DNA of 64,000 nucleotides from assembly GCA_026122225.1 (NCBI GenBank), contig JANEZZ010001949.1:62001-126000 (forward strand). Reading direction: 5' to 3'. The stretch comes from Heloderma charlesbogerti. Taxonomy: Eukaryota; Chordata; Lepidosauria; Squamata; Helodermatidae. The notes under the pieces are model-generated. The model did no database searches. It saw only the letters and a program-made list of their open reading frames with translations, and was not told where the DNA came from. Below are positions 9,484 to 20,557 of the stretch, in pieces. The position numbers and the translations under genes are program-made. The first letter of the stretch is position 1. Each line of letters begins with the position of its first letter.

Positions 9484-9954
9484 GGACAGGATGGGAAAAC
9501 ATAGTGGGTTGAAGAAAATCTGAAGACCTTTGGAGGTGGAGGGCTTAGTGAATCAGAAGCTGAAGTTTCTTTTTCTTGTTTTAGCTCTTAAAAAAATGTT
9601 TGGAGTTTGGAGGGGGGGTGCCACTGTGAGAAAGCAGCAGCAGCAATCCTTTCTGATCCAGGGTGGTCTCATCCCACAATGCATCAGAGAAACGACGCCT
9701 CATCACGAAATAGCATCCTTCCAGGGCCTTGAAAGGCACCTGGAAGCACCTTAGAGTGCTAGCTTGGGCACATGGGAAGCTCATTGCTGATCCTTATTCT
9801 GGAATTCAAGAAGGAAAGATCGGACAATTTCTTTACAGAACACGGAGGAACTAAATAGTCTGAAAACCTTGGGCATAAAACACAAATCCAAGCAATGTGA
9901 AAAATGACAGAGAGAGAGAGAGACCAATAATCAGGAACAACAGCATAGTCATAT

Positions 9955-10033
9955 TCATGTCTACTCAGAAGTAAATCTCATTAATTTCAATGCAGCTTAC
10001 TCCCAGGTAAGTGGGTTCAGGATTGCATCCTAA
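9955..10033. mobile_element. Harbinger-like terminal fragment
   Basis: TGTCTACTCAGAAGTAAAT...TTACTCCCAGGTAAGTGGGT followed by CAGGATTGCATCCTAA resembles a very common sauropsid repeat end with a TGCAATCC-type terminus. Only this end is present. Confidence 0.55.
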
Positions 10034-10119
10034 ATTAGCAATACCATCACAGGTGTTCCAGTATATATTTTGCTCTCCCAAAAGATACCCTTCCCAGCTA
10101 TCAAGAGATCTGGAAATAA

Positions 10120-10163
10120 AGGGAGGGAGGGAAGGAAGGAAGGAAGGAAGGAAGGAAGGAAGG
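10120..10163. repeat. (GGAA)n microsatellite
   Basis: A GGGA/GGAA tract of about ten units. The region 10164-10541 is AT-rich with no recognised feature. Confidence 0.9.
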
Positions 10164-10541
10164 GGAATAAATGTGCAATTCCCTCACAGAAGCTCCAGTA
10201 TAAATTTTGCCTTCCTACAACTTATACTTCCCAACTGTCAAGGGATCTGGTATCCAGCAACTTATTAAATCATGTATCTTATTAAAATTTTCTGGAGTTA
10301 TATATGATTTGAAAGATATTTTAGATTGTGTCTCTTTAGAGCTTACTGATTTAAAACACTTGAACATGTATTACTAAGTCTTCCAGCAGTTTTGATTTGA
10401 CAGATTAATCAAAAAAATCTCTTCTTCTGACTTCTTTTTTCCAGAATTTGTGTTCAGTTTGTAATCTCTTTAATATAATCTTTTTCAAAGATAATTCTTT
10501 GGCAACAAATAAGAGGATCCACGAAATGGCAAGACAATCAT

Positions 10542-10742
10542 AGAGTCATAGAATAGTAGGTTGGAAGGGGCCTACAAGGCCATGGAGTCCAACCCCCTGC
10601 TCAATGCAGGAATCCAAGTCAGAGCATCCCTGACAGATGGCTGCCCAGCCTCGTCTTGAAGGCCTCCAGCGTGGGAGAGCCCACCGCCTCCCTAGGGAAT
10701 TGGTTCCATTGTCATACTGCTCTAACAGTCAGGAAGAACTTG
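10542..10742 (-). mobile_element. CR1 LINE 3' end fragment
   Basis: The reverse complement of a CR1 3' end is visible: CATAGAGTCATAGAATAGTAG, GGTTGGAAGGGGCC, then the C-terminal coding segment up to CAGGAAGAACTT. It closely parallels 52916-53120. Confidence 0.85.
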
Positions 10743-11072
10743 AACAAATGTTCACACTGACATATGTGCACTTGTGTGTCTGTCAGTCCTTTTCTCCTAC
10801 CATATTGTTGTGCAGAGAAGTGCAGTAATCATGAAGTGGGCAAAGAACACAATCACAGTAAACTAATATTAAAGTATAAAATGTTGTCCGGATGTTAAAA
10901 AAAACGGAGATACATTTTCAGAGAAAGCCATCCAAGCATTTGGAAGGTCATGCTGCGTAGCTATCCAATCATGATGCTCTCAAAGTCTGGCTCCATTGGC
11001 TGGATGCCTCTTTGGATGTGCATCTTCTTCGAGAGCCACCAGTTCTTATGCATGACTATAACTACATTGAGG

Positions 11073-11895
11073 TAGTGATGTGGTGGAGCCAGGGCTCCCA
11101 GGGATGCAGTGCTAGGTCTTCCTGATGAACGGAGATGATGACATCATCTGGCATTCCCGTCAGACTTCCCTGTTCCCGCTGAGCTTCGCTGCAATTCCAA
11201 GAGGAGCTGGTGGGTGGGTATATTTTCTCAGCAATATGTAGTGGGGAGCTGTCCCTGCTGTAATGCAAAGTATTTGGGGAGGGAGACTGGTCTTGAATGG
11301 GCAATTAAAACAATAGCTTTATAAAAGGCCTGCTCTTGGTAAAGATGAAAACTAGAGATGTACAGATTGTGTTAAATTCCATCTGTGTTTCACGGGTTGC
11401 CAGGCACCTTTCGGTTCACCATCCGCCCCGTTGATGGAATTGGATTTTTTTAGTTTCCGAATGTGTGTAAATTTGCACGTGCAAAGATGTGCAAATTCCC
11501 ACAAACTGCACAAATCCCCCCCCCCAATGTGCATTTTCATGCATTTAGCCTATGGGGGAAATGTGCATTTTTGGCCAGTTTTTTTAAATTTTTGAATATT
11601 TTTCTATGATGAAATCTGCACAGAATTCAGGAAAGTTAGAAAACCAGTCCACAAGTCTGTGGAATCTGCCCAACAGGGAAAACCATTCATCTGAAGAATC
11701 CATGGGTCAGATTCATAAAAATCTGAACTCATTTGGTTCCTTTGCAGATTTCTCCAACATCCCTAATGAAAACTGCTAAAACTGGTTTTGTTGATATGGA
11801 TCAACACAGTTACCTGCATTTTTGGCTTCTCCTTGGGGTTGGGGCTATGGTGCCTGCACTCTAAAATGTACCATTACACCACTGCATGTCTGAAA
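11073..11895. mobile_element. unclassified repeat X, copy 2, interrupted by a hAT MITE
   Basis: It has the same ordered blocks as 5951-6362, broken at 11352/11766 by an inserted element. After removing the insertion, the join ...GATGAAAACTGCTAAAAC matches the order in copy 1. The right edge reads ACACCACTG. Confidence 0.55.
11353..11765 (+). mobile_element. hAT MITE, 400-bp subfamily, copy 1
   Basis: The ends TAGAGATGTACAG and CCAACATCCCTA are flanked by a perfect TSD, ATGAAAAC (11345-11352 and 11766-11773). The interior (CATCTGTGTTTCACGGGTTGCCAGG, AATGTGCATTTTCATG) matches 44731-45627 but lacks the TACGTA palindromes. Non-autonomous, with no coding capacity. Confidence 0.9.
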
Positions 11896-11939
11896 TGCAA
11901 AGCAGTGCCTTCAATCTGCAATTTAACTCTGCAGTCTTT

Positions 11940-12292
11940 TACAGGGGCTAGGCCGAGACTTTAGAGCTCCCTACCCAGAAAGATCCACCTCACCCTGTCC
12001 CTTATGGTCTCCTGCCACAATGTGGAGGCCTTCATTTTAAGAAGGCCTTCATTTTAGGAAGGCCTTTGGTTGTTTAGTGATTTTAGTGAACTTTTGCTGA
12101 TGGATTTTTACTGCTGTTAATTGTTATACCTTTCTGGTTTTGCTGTTCTGTTTCTTCTTTTTAAGTAATGGTGTTTTCGTGTTTATTGTGTCGTGCTTGA
12201 TTTTTTAAATTCCATTTTAATCTCTATATATCATACTTCTTTTTCTTAGTTTCATTAAATAGTTTGGGAGGTGGGATATAAATGTCTAAAAT
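11940..12292 (+). mobile_element. L2-like LINE 3' tail
   Basis: GGAAGGCCTTTGG...TTGTTATACCTTTC...TTTTTAAATTCCATTTTAAT ending in GGGAGGTGGGATATAAATGTCTAAAATAA resembles the 3'UTR and tail of the LINE at 27500-31095. Most coding sequence is gone. Confidence 0.5.
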
Positions 12293-12479
12293 AAGAAACA
12301 AACAAAGGAGCACACGAAGCCCCAAAGATCTTTGACACTGAACGACTGGACTCCCATCCTTACAACCTCAAACAGCTCATCCTCCTTCAATAATCCTTCA
12401 TCTAGCAAGGGGATACTCTGACAGAGGGCTATATTTCAGCCTTACTGGCAGGGACAGATGGTCCTGTCTGTGCTTCTCT

Positions 12480-12842
12480 GGCCAGTGCCAGCTCCAGGTT
12501 TTGGAGGGCCCTTGGGCAAGACACCCCCAGTGTCCCCCCCTCCCTCAGTAAGTCTACCATCTTACCAGCATTGTTGTCAGCTCCTCCTCCTCTTGTTCCT
12601 CATCATTGCTACCACCAGCTTGCTTGCCATGCAGAGAGCCAATGGGCAAATAGGCAGTGGCATGTACTGATGTTCCGAAACACTACCACTGTTGCCTGGG
12701 CCAGAGTGAGAAGAGGGTGAACAAACAGGTTGCAATGGAGAAGAACAGGAGCAGCTCCAGGGGACTTTTCTCAGTAGGTCCCCCGCTGGAACGTGGGCCC
12801 TCAGCAGGTGCCCAACCATGCTGAGTCTTGACACCAGCCCTA
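12480..12842 (+). mobile_element. unclassified repeat Y, copy 1
   Basis: GTGCCAGCTCCAGGTTTTGGAGGGCCC at the left and GGGCCCTCAGCAGGTGC...GACACCAGCCC at the right are shared, in reverse orientation, with 52381-52680. Family not identified. The region 12843-14039 shows no recognised feature. Confidence 0.45.
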
Positions 12843-14047
12843 TCTGCGGCCATTGTTAGCAAGGAAGTATTGTGGTTTCTTTTGATGCCCATGGCAAGTC
12901 TGAAGGTGACGCACTGGTAGAAGTGGCAACATGTGTTCTAGAAAGGATTCCTCTGCCCATTGTCTATGGTAGCATTACCTGGGGATGACCATCAAAGCCA
13001 TTCACCTGGCCTCATGATGACTGAGGAAGCCCACTTCGGCATAGCTCTCCAAGTTCTGCCCAAAAGGTTAAAATGAAAAGAAGATAGCTGTAGACAGAGC
13101 AAAATCTAGAACCTATTCTTATTTACTTTCAGTCCTCTGATAAGCCTGGAGATGGGTGATAAGCTTTTCCCAGAATGCTGAAACTGGAATGAAGAGCCTT
13201 CACTGATGTGTACACATGTATCCTGCTTTCACCTTCAGTAAACATGTTTTTGCATTGTTTCAAAATCAAGCATCTCCAGATATGACAGTGACAGAAAAGA
13301 CACGTGCATGATGCTGTGATCATATCACTTTGAATTTTCTGATGCACTATTGTCAGCTGTCCTGTTTATTGTAAATATAGACCCTTGATGTGCTGTGATA
13401 GCGTTTTATTTGTCTGGATCCTGTTTGATATGTATGCAAACTGTGTAAGCCCATACAGTCATAGAAATGTCTGTAGGTATCAACAGCATTAAAGTTAAAA
13501 CTTTACAGATGCACCAGGGAAAGAAATTCTGGAAGTGAGTCTGTTCTGTGACCTGTTCTGCAAGAGTTAACAGAAGACCTTGTGCAATGCCTTGCGCTAG
13601 CGTGCATCTTGAAACACTGGACAAGATCATGGACAAGAGACTGTGCGTAACCTTGCACCAATGGAAGCCCATCCTGGATTTCAGTTCTCTTGTCTTACAC
13701 AAGGATTTTGTACTAAAAAAATTTTAAAGCCCTTCTCTATATACAAATACATCTATATCTTTAGAACATGGAAATATTCCATTCATATATTTGTCTATAT
13801 CATCTTCCAACAGACTCAGTATGGAGACAATGAAGACACGTGTTAAAATGTCACCCCATGAATAATTCAGCCATGGAATGACATGTTGGGTAATCAAGAA
13901 TATAGCAACTCTTGCGGAACAGTTTCTGCTGACAATCTTCTTTGAAGTGTCCTTCATTGCCTGCTTTCTGTTCTTCCAGGCCATCAGCCGGGAGGATGGT
14001 GAGATACAGTGGTGAAAGCTTGGACACGGTTGCAGATGGCTCATTCC

Positions 14048-14471
14048 TAGGACTGTTGGGGTTTTGTGAAATCCATCCTGTGGGTGTTTTGTGGATTGTG
14101 TTGTGTCATTTGTTCCGGCATCCATTCACAGACGGATTGTGGGGGGGGGGGTTCTGTTATGCAGAAAAATATGCAATTCATTCTGTAAGAGGGTTCGCAA
14201 CAATTTATGTCATTTACGTTATTACGTAACATTAGGATATTGTCCCCCATTCCATTTGACTTTTACCCATGTTTATTGACCATTGTCAGCAGAAATGTGT
14301 GTATTTTCCTATGAATACATTTGTGTAAATTTCGGAAAAGTTTTAAGAAAGATCCAGAAGTCCACAGACTCCACACAGCCTGAGGAGGCCAGTCCACAGC
14401 AAATTCCACAGGTCGGATTCTAAGAATTCCAAACTCATTTTAGTCCATCTCGAATTTCTCCAACATCCCTA
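14048..14471 (+). mobile_element. hAT MITE
   Basis: The ends TAGGACTGTTGGGG and CCAACATCCCTA have a perfect TSD, CTCATTCC, at 14040-14047 and 14472-14479. The interior includes TTACGTTATTACGTAA near 14214-14228 and AAATCCATCC...TTTGTTCCGGCATCCA, related to the 400-bp subfamily. A poly-G tract lies at 14140-14151. Confidence 0.9.
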
Positions 14472-14760
14472 CTCATTCCTTTAACTCGACTAATGCACAT
14501 GCAAAGGAATTACTGTGGTAAATTATTATACCAGGTAATCTAGGTGTCATATACAGGTGGCACAAAGCAGTTGATGTTCCTCATAGACTAAGAGCAAAGT
14601 AGTTCAAGTAAGTCTGCCAAATCAATATAGATTCTCAACCAAGGCTTCTCAGGGAAATGTCGAGTTTTGATATATCAGGTAGCCTGACAAGTACTGGAGT
14701 CATAATACATTTCTTAACAGCAGAGGGTTGAATCCAGGTTTGGTCACACTTAGTATAGAC

Positions 14761-15086
14761 CAGTGGTGGGGAACCTCAGGTCCAGGGGCCAAATCGAAGT
14801 CCCACTTCGGTCCTACAGTGTTTCCCAGCTGGCCATGCCCCCATCCCCTGGCTAGACCCTCTTTCTCCCAAGCACCAATCATTTGGTGTTTTCCTCTCTT
14901 TTGTGCAATTCTTTCCCATTCTAAAAGGTTGAAATGCCTCCCCTAACGCTTAGTTACTTACTGGCAGGAAGAGCTTTAAGCTAAAATATGATGATTTTGT
15001 GGGGGGGGAGTTAGCCCCACCTTTTTTGCCTTTGGTCCCACCACTACTGGAATGCAGGCCCTTAGCCCTTGTGTTCCGCACCCCTG
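14761..15086. mobile_element. hAT-like element, CAGTGGTGGGGAACC type
   Basis: The left end CAGTGGTGGGGAACCTC is mirrored by GTTCCGCACCCCTG at 15073-15086. The flanks match in about 5 of 8 positions, so the TSD is weak. Related ends occur at 45823-46592 and 46860-46980. Confidence 0.6.
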
Positions 15087-15190
15087 GATTAGGCCCAGTG
15101 AAATCAATGAGATGTAAGTTAGTCATGACTGGCCTAAATGCCATTGATTTCAGTGGGTCTACTCTAAGTATTGGAACCAACCCAGGGTGC
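15087..15190. mobile_element. Harbinger-like fragment
   Basis: GGATTAGGCCCAGTGAAATCAATG and ATTGATTTCAGTGGGTCTACTC are inverted copies, followed by CAACCCAGGGTGCATCC. This fits a common sauropsid foldback repeat. Exact ends are unclear. Confidence 0.4.
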
Positions 15191-15460
15191 ATCCCGGGAC
15201 AGGAAACATCTTTTTTAGAACTGTTCTGTTGTTGCATGAATTAACAAGATAACTCTTTGTCCTTATGAGCCCTTAGCCATTCAAATAGGGCAGGCTAGAA
15301 CTCTAAGTAAATAATTTGGCTGTACACCAATTTAATATTTAACAATGATCCAAGAAATGCAAGGAACTGTATTTAAAAAAAAAAAAAAGATGAGGTAAGC
15401 CTATTTTCCTCTAATGTGCCTTTGGGTCTCTCTCTCCTCCCACCCCCCTTTTCAATGTCA

Positions 15461-15809
15461 GGATGGAGTATCTGAAACAACTTGGCAGTAACCTCAATTG
15501 ACTGAGACTAAGTAGAGTTCAGAGGGATGCTAAGCTGAATAACCAGAGCAATCTCTTTAGGAGAAATGGAGAGGAAGATTGCCGTAAAGTGTCTGGCCCA
15601 GTCTACCCTGAGCCTTAAGAGCTGCCCAGCATACACTGTCAATTCTCAGCAAAGACAGGAGTTCAAAGGAAATAATGTTTATGAGGATATGTCCCAGCAT
15701 CCCAGCGCCTGAGATTTCCCTGGCTAATTGGCTTTACTGTCCTCCAAACTCTACTTAGTCTCAGTAAATTGAGATCCATAACAAGTTGTTTTAGATACTT
15801 AGGCCATCC
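15461..15809. mobile_element. foldback element with long terminal inverted repeats
   Basis: The left arm begins GGATGGAGTATCTGAAACAA and carries GACTGAGACTAAGTAGAGTT. It is mirrored by AACTCTACTTAGTCTCAGT and ends TTGTTTTAGATACTTAGGCCATCC. The arms are roughly 65-80 nt. No coding capacity and no clear TSD, so the superfamily is unassigned. Confidence 0.65.
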
Positions 15810-15952
15810 ATAAACTGATTTTCGATTTCATAGTCCCTAAGTGAAACCTCAGGCTTCAGCTCTGACTCTGGAAACTATTTTATTTCACAGTTAACTGCTG
15901 CGTCCATCCATGCGGCTGCCACATTTCCTAGCGAGAAATGTATTGTTTGGAT

Positions 15953-15987
15953 TGAAAAAAAGAAAGAAAGAAAGAAAGAAAGAAAAT
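15953..15987. repeat. (GAAA)n microsatellite
   Basis: A run of AAAG units following an A-rich stretch. Confidence 0.9.
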
Positions 15988-16071
15988 AATTCTCCAGTGT
16001 TTGATTTTCAGGCAACACTCCAAGACTGGGTCTTTATATCATGTTATGCAGAGTGCAACTACAGTTCATGG

Positions 16072-16285
16072 TGAGGTCCAGTTGGTGTAAGGCTTAGAGG
16101 GTTGGACAAGGATAGGGGAGACGCAGGTTCAAATCACGGCTCAGGCATGAAATTCACTGGGGTGCGGTGGGCCAGCTGCTCTGTCTGTCTCAGTTTAACC
16201 TACCTCACAGGGTTGTTGTGAGGATAAAATTGTGCAGGGGGGAGAAAAAATCATGTACACTGTCTTGTGTTCCTTCAAGGAAAAT
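16072..16285 (+). mobile_element. Sauria-type SINE
   Basis: The tRNA-related head includes the B-box-like GCAGGTTCAAATCACGG. Then come TCTCAGTTTAACCTACCTCACAGGG and TTGTTGTGAGGATAAAAT, in the same order as at 57863-58109. The tail is lost. The region 16286-16534 has no recognised feature. Confidence 0.7.
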
Positions 16286-17347
16286 ATTGAGAAAACATTG
16301 ACTGCAACATGGTCAGGACAAGAGCTTGGTGAGATAGAGGGGAGAAACACATGATGAAAGACAATCAAACCTGTTCATCGTTATTTAAAAGTGGCACGGC
16401 TTGCAGATACACTCATGATGAGGCAACCTTTCCTTGGGAGCTCAGAGGGAACATGACACATTTTTTAAGGCCAGGCGCAGCAAATTGGGCAAGGAAGGGC
16501 AACAGTAAAACAGAAAATAAAGATCACAAAAAGGCTGCTGACTAAGGCTGTGCAGGGACCCCCCGATCTGACTCGGAAGCCACTTTGTGGCTTCAGAGGC
16601 AAGCCCAATGTGGCTCAGGCTGATTCCAGGGGGGGCCCAACCCGATGCAGCCCTGAACCTGAAGCAGGATTCGGATGCCGAACTCCGCTTTGGGTCCCCC
16701 CTGCCACCCCCGTGCAACCCCCCCCCAGCTCCTTGCCTTGCCCCTGCCCCCGCCTCTTCCGCTGCCGCTGCCTTCTCCTCACTGCTGCCTTCTCCACCAC
16801 TGCCTTCTCCTCACCACCGCCTTCTCTGCTTTCGCTGCCGCCTCCACTATCATCACAGCCACCAGCTCCTGAGGCTCGGACATGTGGCGACTCGTATTCT
16901 TCCAGGAAGTTGCCATTTTTAAAATTGCAACCTCCTGGAAGTTCCTGAAAGTTGCCATTTTGAAAATAGCAACTCCCTATAACAATAACAGCCATCAGCG
17001 GTGGCGATGATGGAAGCGGCAGGGGATAAAGGGGCGGCGATGATGGTGGCGGAGGAGGAGGAGGCGGCGATGACAGCAGTGGAGGGGGTGGAGGTGGAGG
17101 CAGCAGAGGAGAAGGTGGCAGCAGAGAAGGCAGCGGCAGTGGCAATGGAGGAGATGGCGGAGTAGGCAGGCGGCTCAGATGAGGACCTGGAGGCACCAGT
17201 GTGGCTGGGCCAGGGGGGCAAAGCTCCGAAGCACACCGAGCACCTCGGAGAGCCCCCAACCTGCTCTGGGCCGCTTCGTGCCCCCTCTGCTTCACTTTGG
17301 AAGGGGCTCAAAGTAAGTTCAGGATGGAACATTTCATCATTTATGGT

Positions 17348-18815
17348 TAGGGGTGTACGGATTACTTACCCCGTTCTGCTGGGGATATCCGCTGGGGGGG
17401 AGGCGATCCGTCCCTCCCCATGGAATCCTTCCTGGCCAGCTCCGCTCTGCAGGGAAGCCCGTGGAGCCACCGGCCGGGGCCGCCCACAGACGGACTTCCG
17501 TCTGCTGCTGGGCTGTGGCCGCAAATGGCAGCCGCCACAGTGGCCGCCATTTGCGTCCCTGTGGTATCCGTGATACTACGTATATGTTTACGTAGCCTAT
17601 CACGGCAAAAGTCAGGAACGCAAATGGCAGCCCCTACGCCATTTGCATCCCTGCCTTTTGCCATGATAGGCTACATAAATATATACGTAGCCTATCACAG
17701 CAAAAGGCAGGGACACAAATGGCATCCCTTCATTAGCCGTGATAGCCTACGTAAATACTTATGTAGCCTATCTCGGCTAAAGTACAGAGGAAATGGCGGC
17801 CGCAGACCGGGGCAGCCATTCACGGGGCAGCAGACGGCTGACAAAGGTAGGGTCCGTCCTGCGGGGATTCCATGGGGTAGCGGGGGGGATTACTCCATTC
17901 CTCCACGGACTCCGGGGTAGGAGTGCACGAAAGCCACTTACCTGGTCTCGCAGCTTTTCGCGGTGGGGGGGAGGTGATTCGCTGCTCTCCCCCCGAAGTT
18001 CAGGCCGGGGGGGGAGGCTTCCCGCCTCGCCCGGCCGAAATTCACGCCGGGGAGGAGGCGCCTCGCCTCGCCCGGGCCGCGAAATAAAAAGTAAAAAAAA
18101 AAAACGCCCCCGTGATAGGCTACGTGACAATTAACGTAGCCTATCACGGCTAGATCTGTAAAGTCAGCCATGATAGGCTACGTAAATCGTAAATCACAGG
18201 TGACTTTAAAAAAAAAAACGCGTACGCAAATGGCAGCCCCCATAGGGAGCCGCCATTCGCGTTCCTTATTTGGTCGCCATAGTCTACATAATCTTTACGT
18301 AGACTACAGCGACCAAATAAGGAACGTGAATGGCGGCTCCCTATGGGGGCCACCATTAGCCGTACACGCTTTTTTTTTTTTTTAAGTCACCCGTGATAGG
18401 CTACGTGACGATTTACGTAGCCTATCACGGCTGACTTTGCAAATCTAGCCATGATAGGCTACGTTAATCGTCACGTAGCCTATCACGGGGGCGTTTTGTT
18501 TTTTTTTACTTTTATTGGAATGGTGGCGGCGGCAGCCGGTCGAAAGACCGGCTGCTGCCCCCGCCCCTGACGAAGACCCGACGAACCGCCGCTGGGACCC
18601 GCCGCCGGGAGGGACATTCGGGAAAGGTAAGTCCCATCCCAGGGGGGGTGGGGGCAGAGAATTTCTCCCCGAAACTTCTTTGGGGGGCCGAACACGTTGG
18701 CGCTCGGCCCCCCAAAGTTTCAGGGAGAAATTCTCCACCAACCCTACTCCGGGGGCGCAGATTCTAAAGAATCCAGCCGCACTGGAGTCTGTGGTAGAAT
18801 TCTCTAACTTCCCTA
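17348..18815 (-). mobile_element. palindromic hAT MITE, copy D (contains copy E)
   Basis: The ends are TAGGGGTGTACGG and TCTCTAACTTCCCTA. The TSDs TTTATGGT (17340-17347) and TTTATGAT (18816-18823) differ by one base. The mirror centre is near 17634, in a GCAAATGGC/GCCATTTGC unit, with TACGTA-type units at 17566-17606 and 17662-17702 equally spaced. It is interrupted by copy E at 17918. Confidence 0.9.
17918..18746 (-). mobile_element. palindromic hAT MITE, copy E (inside copy D)
   Basis: The ends TAGGAGTGCACGAAAG and CACCAACCCTA are flanked by a perfect TSD, CTCCGGGG (17910-17917 and 18747-18754). The core from about 18107 to 18494 is a palindrome of palindromes centred near 18294, with GTGATAGGCTACGT units at both margins. 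One left unit is shortened (around 18180-18200), shifting the outer symmetry by a few bases. Confidence 0.92.
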
Positions 18816-19548
18816 TTTATGATGGACTTGTAAAAAAGCTAAAATATTTTCAGAAATGAATACAGTCTTTAGCTCAAAGAATATTAAAGACTACTATAGA
18901 ATTAAAGCCAGAAACATTTTTATTGGGTCTAACAGATAAACACATAAAAGAGAAGGGAGGAACCCTCTTTCTCTACGTGACAATGGCTGCAAGGTTATTG
19001 TGTGCACAAAAGTGGAAGAATGAAACGATACCAACTGTGAGCGAGTGGATCATGAAAATAATGGAGCTGGCAGAGATGGTAAAAATTACTATTATAATTA
19101 AAGAACAATCAACAACTAAATTTATGTTAGATTGGAAATCTTTTATAGAATTTGTACAAGAAATAGAGAAAAAATGATATCTATGTATGTGGATTTTGAA
19201 CTTTGAGATGGTTAGTTCACCTTTTGTTGTTGTTGTTGTTGTTAAAAATTAGGAAAGAAATGAGATAATGTCTGTGAACTCGATGTATGATATACAACTA
19301 AGATAAGAAGTAGAGAATAATAATAAGCATTTGTTGTGTAAGGGGAGCCAAAGGTAGATATCTTACAATCTTAAGAGATATTTAGGGTATGTGTATTGTG
19401 TGTTTATGTTGTTGTTGTTGGTTTTTTTCTTCTCTTTTTAAAAAAAATTAAATTATTATATCAGAAAAAAAGAAGGGGCTCAAAGCGACCCGAAGCAGCC
19501 CGCTTCGACTTGGGGTTCGAGCCTCGGGCCAAAGTGGGCACAGCCCTA

Positions 19549-19943
19549 CTGCTGACCATCCTGAAGAGATGGTGGTTTTAAAACTGCCAAGTCAAACTGC
19601 ATAACAGTTCAAGCCTAGTATTACTAGGAAGTAAGTCTTATGAATTTAAATGGGACTTCTGTCCAAGGAGCCTTAAGAGCTTAGAGGTTATTTCACCAGC
19701 AATCAGCAAAACCCAAGGGGTAAATAACAGTACACAAAATCCACACTACCTGCATCTCATGGAAGAATGAAGACATATGCAAAACTGAACCAGGGTACAG
19801 GCATCCTCCTCCAGCAATCACTGGGGGCTCCAAAATTTTGAAAGATCTTTTCCCACAAGACACTCTCAGTGTGACCCCCCTTGGTAGCAATGAGGTGGGG
19901 TGTTCAAATTCAAAGGCAGTTGGGTACCTTCGCCAGCAGGCAG
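19549..19943. other. no recognised feature
   Basis: Apparently single-copy sequence between the nested element and the Gypsy 5' LTR; nothing assignable was seen. Confidence 0.5.
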
Positions 19944-20498
19944 TGTCAGGGTGGAAACTGAGCCCATAGAGGCCCAGAGCAGTTCTGATTCTGAGGAGGA
20001 ACAGCAATCCGTGGGAGAGGAGCCAGCTCATCTCTCGCAAGCACAGCAGCTGGCAGAGATTCCTCCTGCCAGCATTCCTGGGAGAGATAGTGACCCTGGC
20101 AGCGAGAGAGTGCTGGAGGAGGGCTTGCTGGATGCTCGGTGCAGATGCAGGGAACAACGACAGATGGAGGGCACAGAAAGGAGGCGCTCCGCTCGTTTGG
20201 CGCTAAAACAATGGTCGTGTCCCAAGGACCGAAGGGAAAAAGGGAGGATCTCTCCATAGCCCATAAGTTCAGAGTCTTCCTGTGGTTCTCCTTCAAACGG
20301 GGACCAACTGCCTTACCTGGAGCTTAGGCTACTCTGCTATCTTTCCCCAGTGCTGTTCCTTGCTTTGTTGCTAGTGATTAGTATCTGAAAGAGTCATAAA
20401 GTAATAAAGGAATAAAGCCTCGGAAAGAATCCTCATCGTCTGTGTCCTGAGTTGGCTATTGGTGGGGACTGCAAGAGGCAGCTAGGGTGCTCCTGACA
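19944..20498 (+). repeat. Gypsy 5' LTR
   Basis: A 555-bp LTR beginning TGTCAG and ending CTGACA. It is flanked on the left by GGCAG (19939-19943), duplicated after the 3' LTR. An AATAAA-containing stretch (ATAAAGGAATAAAGCC) lies near 20404-20420. By eye it differs from the 3' LTR at several dozen positions (roughly 90 percent identity), so the insertion is not recent. Confidence 0.93.
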
Positions 20499-20557
20499 GC
20501 TTGGTCCGCATTCCTCTATTTTTTCCCTCTCTGCTCCTACTGCCTCTGGAGGCTGCC

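Larger units (their letters stand above)
17314..19471 (+). mobile_element. 5'-truncated L1 LINE with nested hAT MITEs
   Basis: It is flanked by the 14-bp TSD GAAGGGGCTCAAAG (17300-17313 and 19472-19485). L1 sequence is 17314-17347 and 18824-19471. The piece 18923-19177 is open and encodes the end of L1 ORF2: GLTDKHIKEKGG, ARLLCAQKWK, IPTVSEWIMKIMELAEM, then a final SWK-like LDWKSFIEF. A 3'UTR with (TTG)n and an A-rich tail follow. Everything upstream of the ORF2 C-terminus is missing, so it is dead on arrival, as expected of a truncated insertion. Confidence 0.88.
16543..19548 (+). mobile_element. hAT-type element with TAGGGCTGTGC ends, host of a four-level nest
   Basis: The ends TAAGGCTGTGCAGG and GGGCACAGCCCTA are flanked by a perfect TSD, CTGCTGAC (16535-16542 and 19549-19556). 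Its own sequence is 16543-17313 plus 19486-19548, about 830 bp, GC-rich with CCGCC and GGCGG tracts. It encodes no recognisable protein; the long proline/glycine-rich frames are composition artefacts. An L1 fragment is inserted at 17314-19471. Confidence 0.88.

Noticed and set aside
16550..17295. Long proline-, serine- or glycine-rich reading frames on both strands
   Set aside because: These come from GC-rich CCGCC/GGCGG simple sequence inside a hAT-type element; several frames on both strands are open at once, which marks composition rather than coding.
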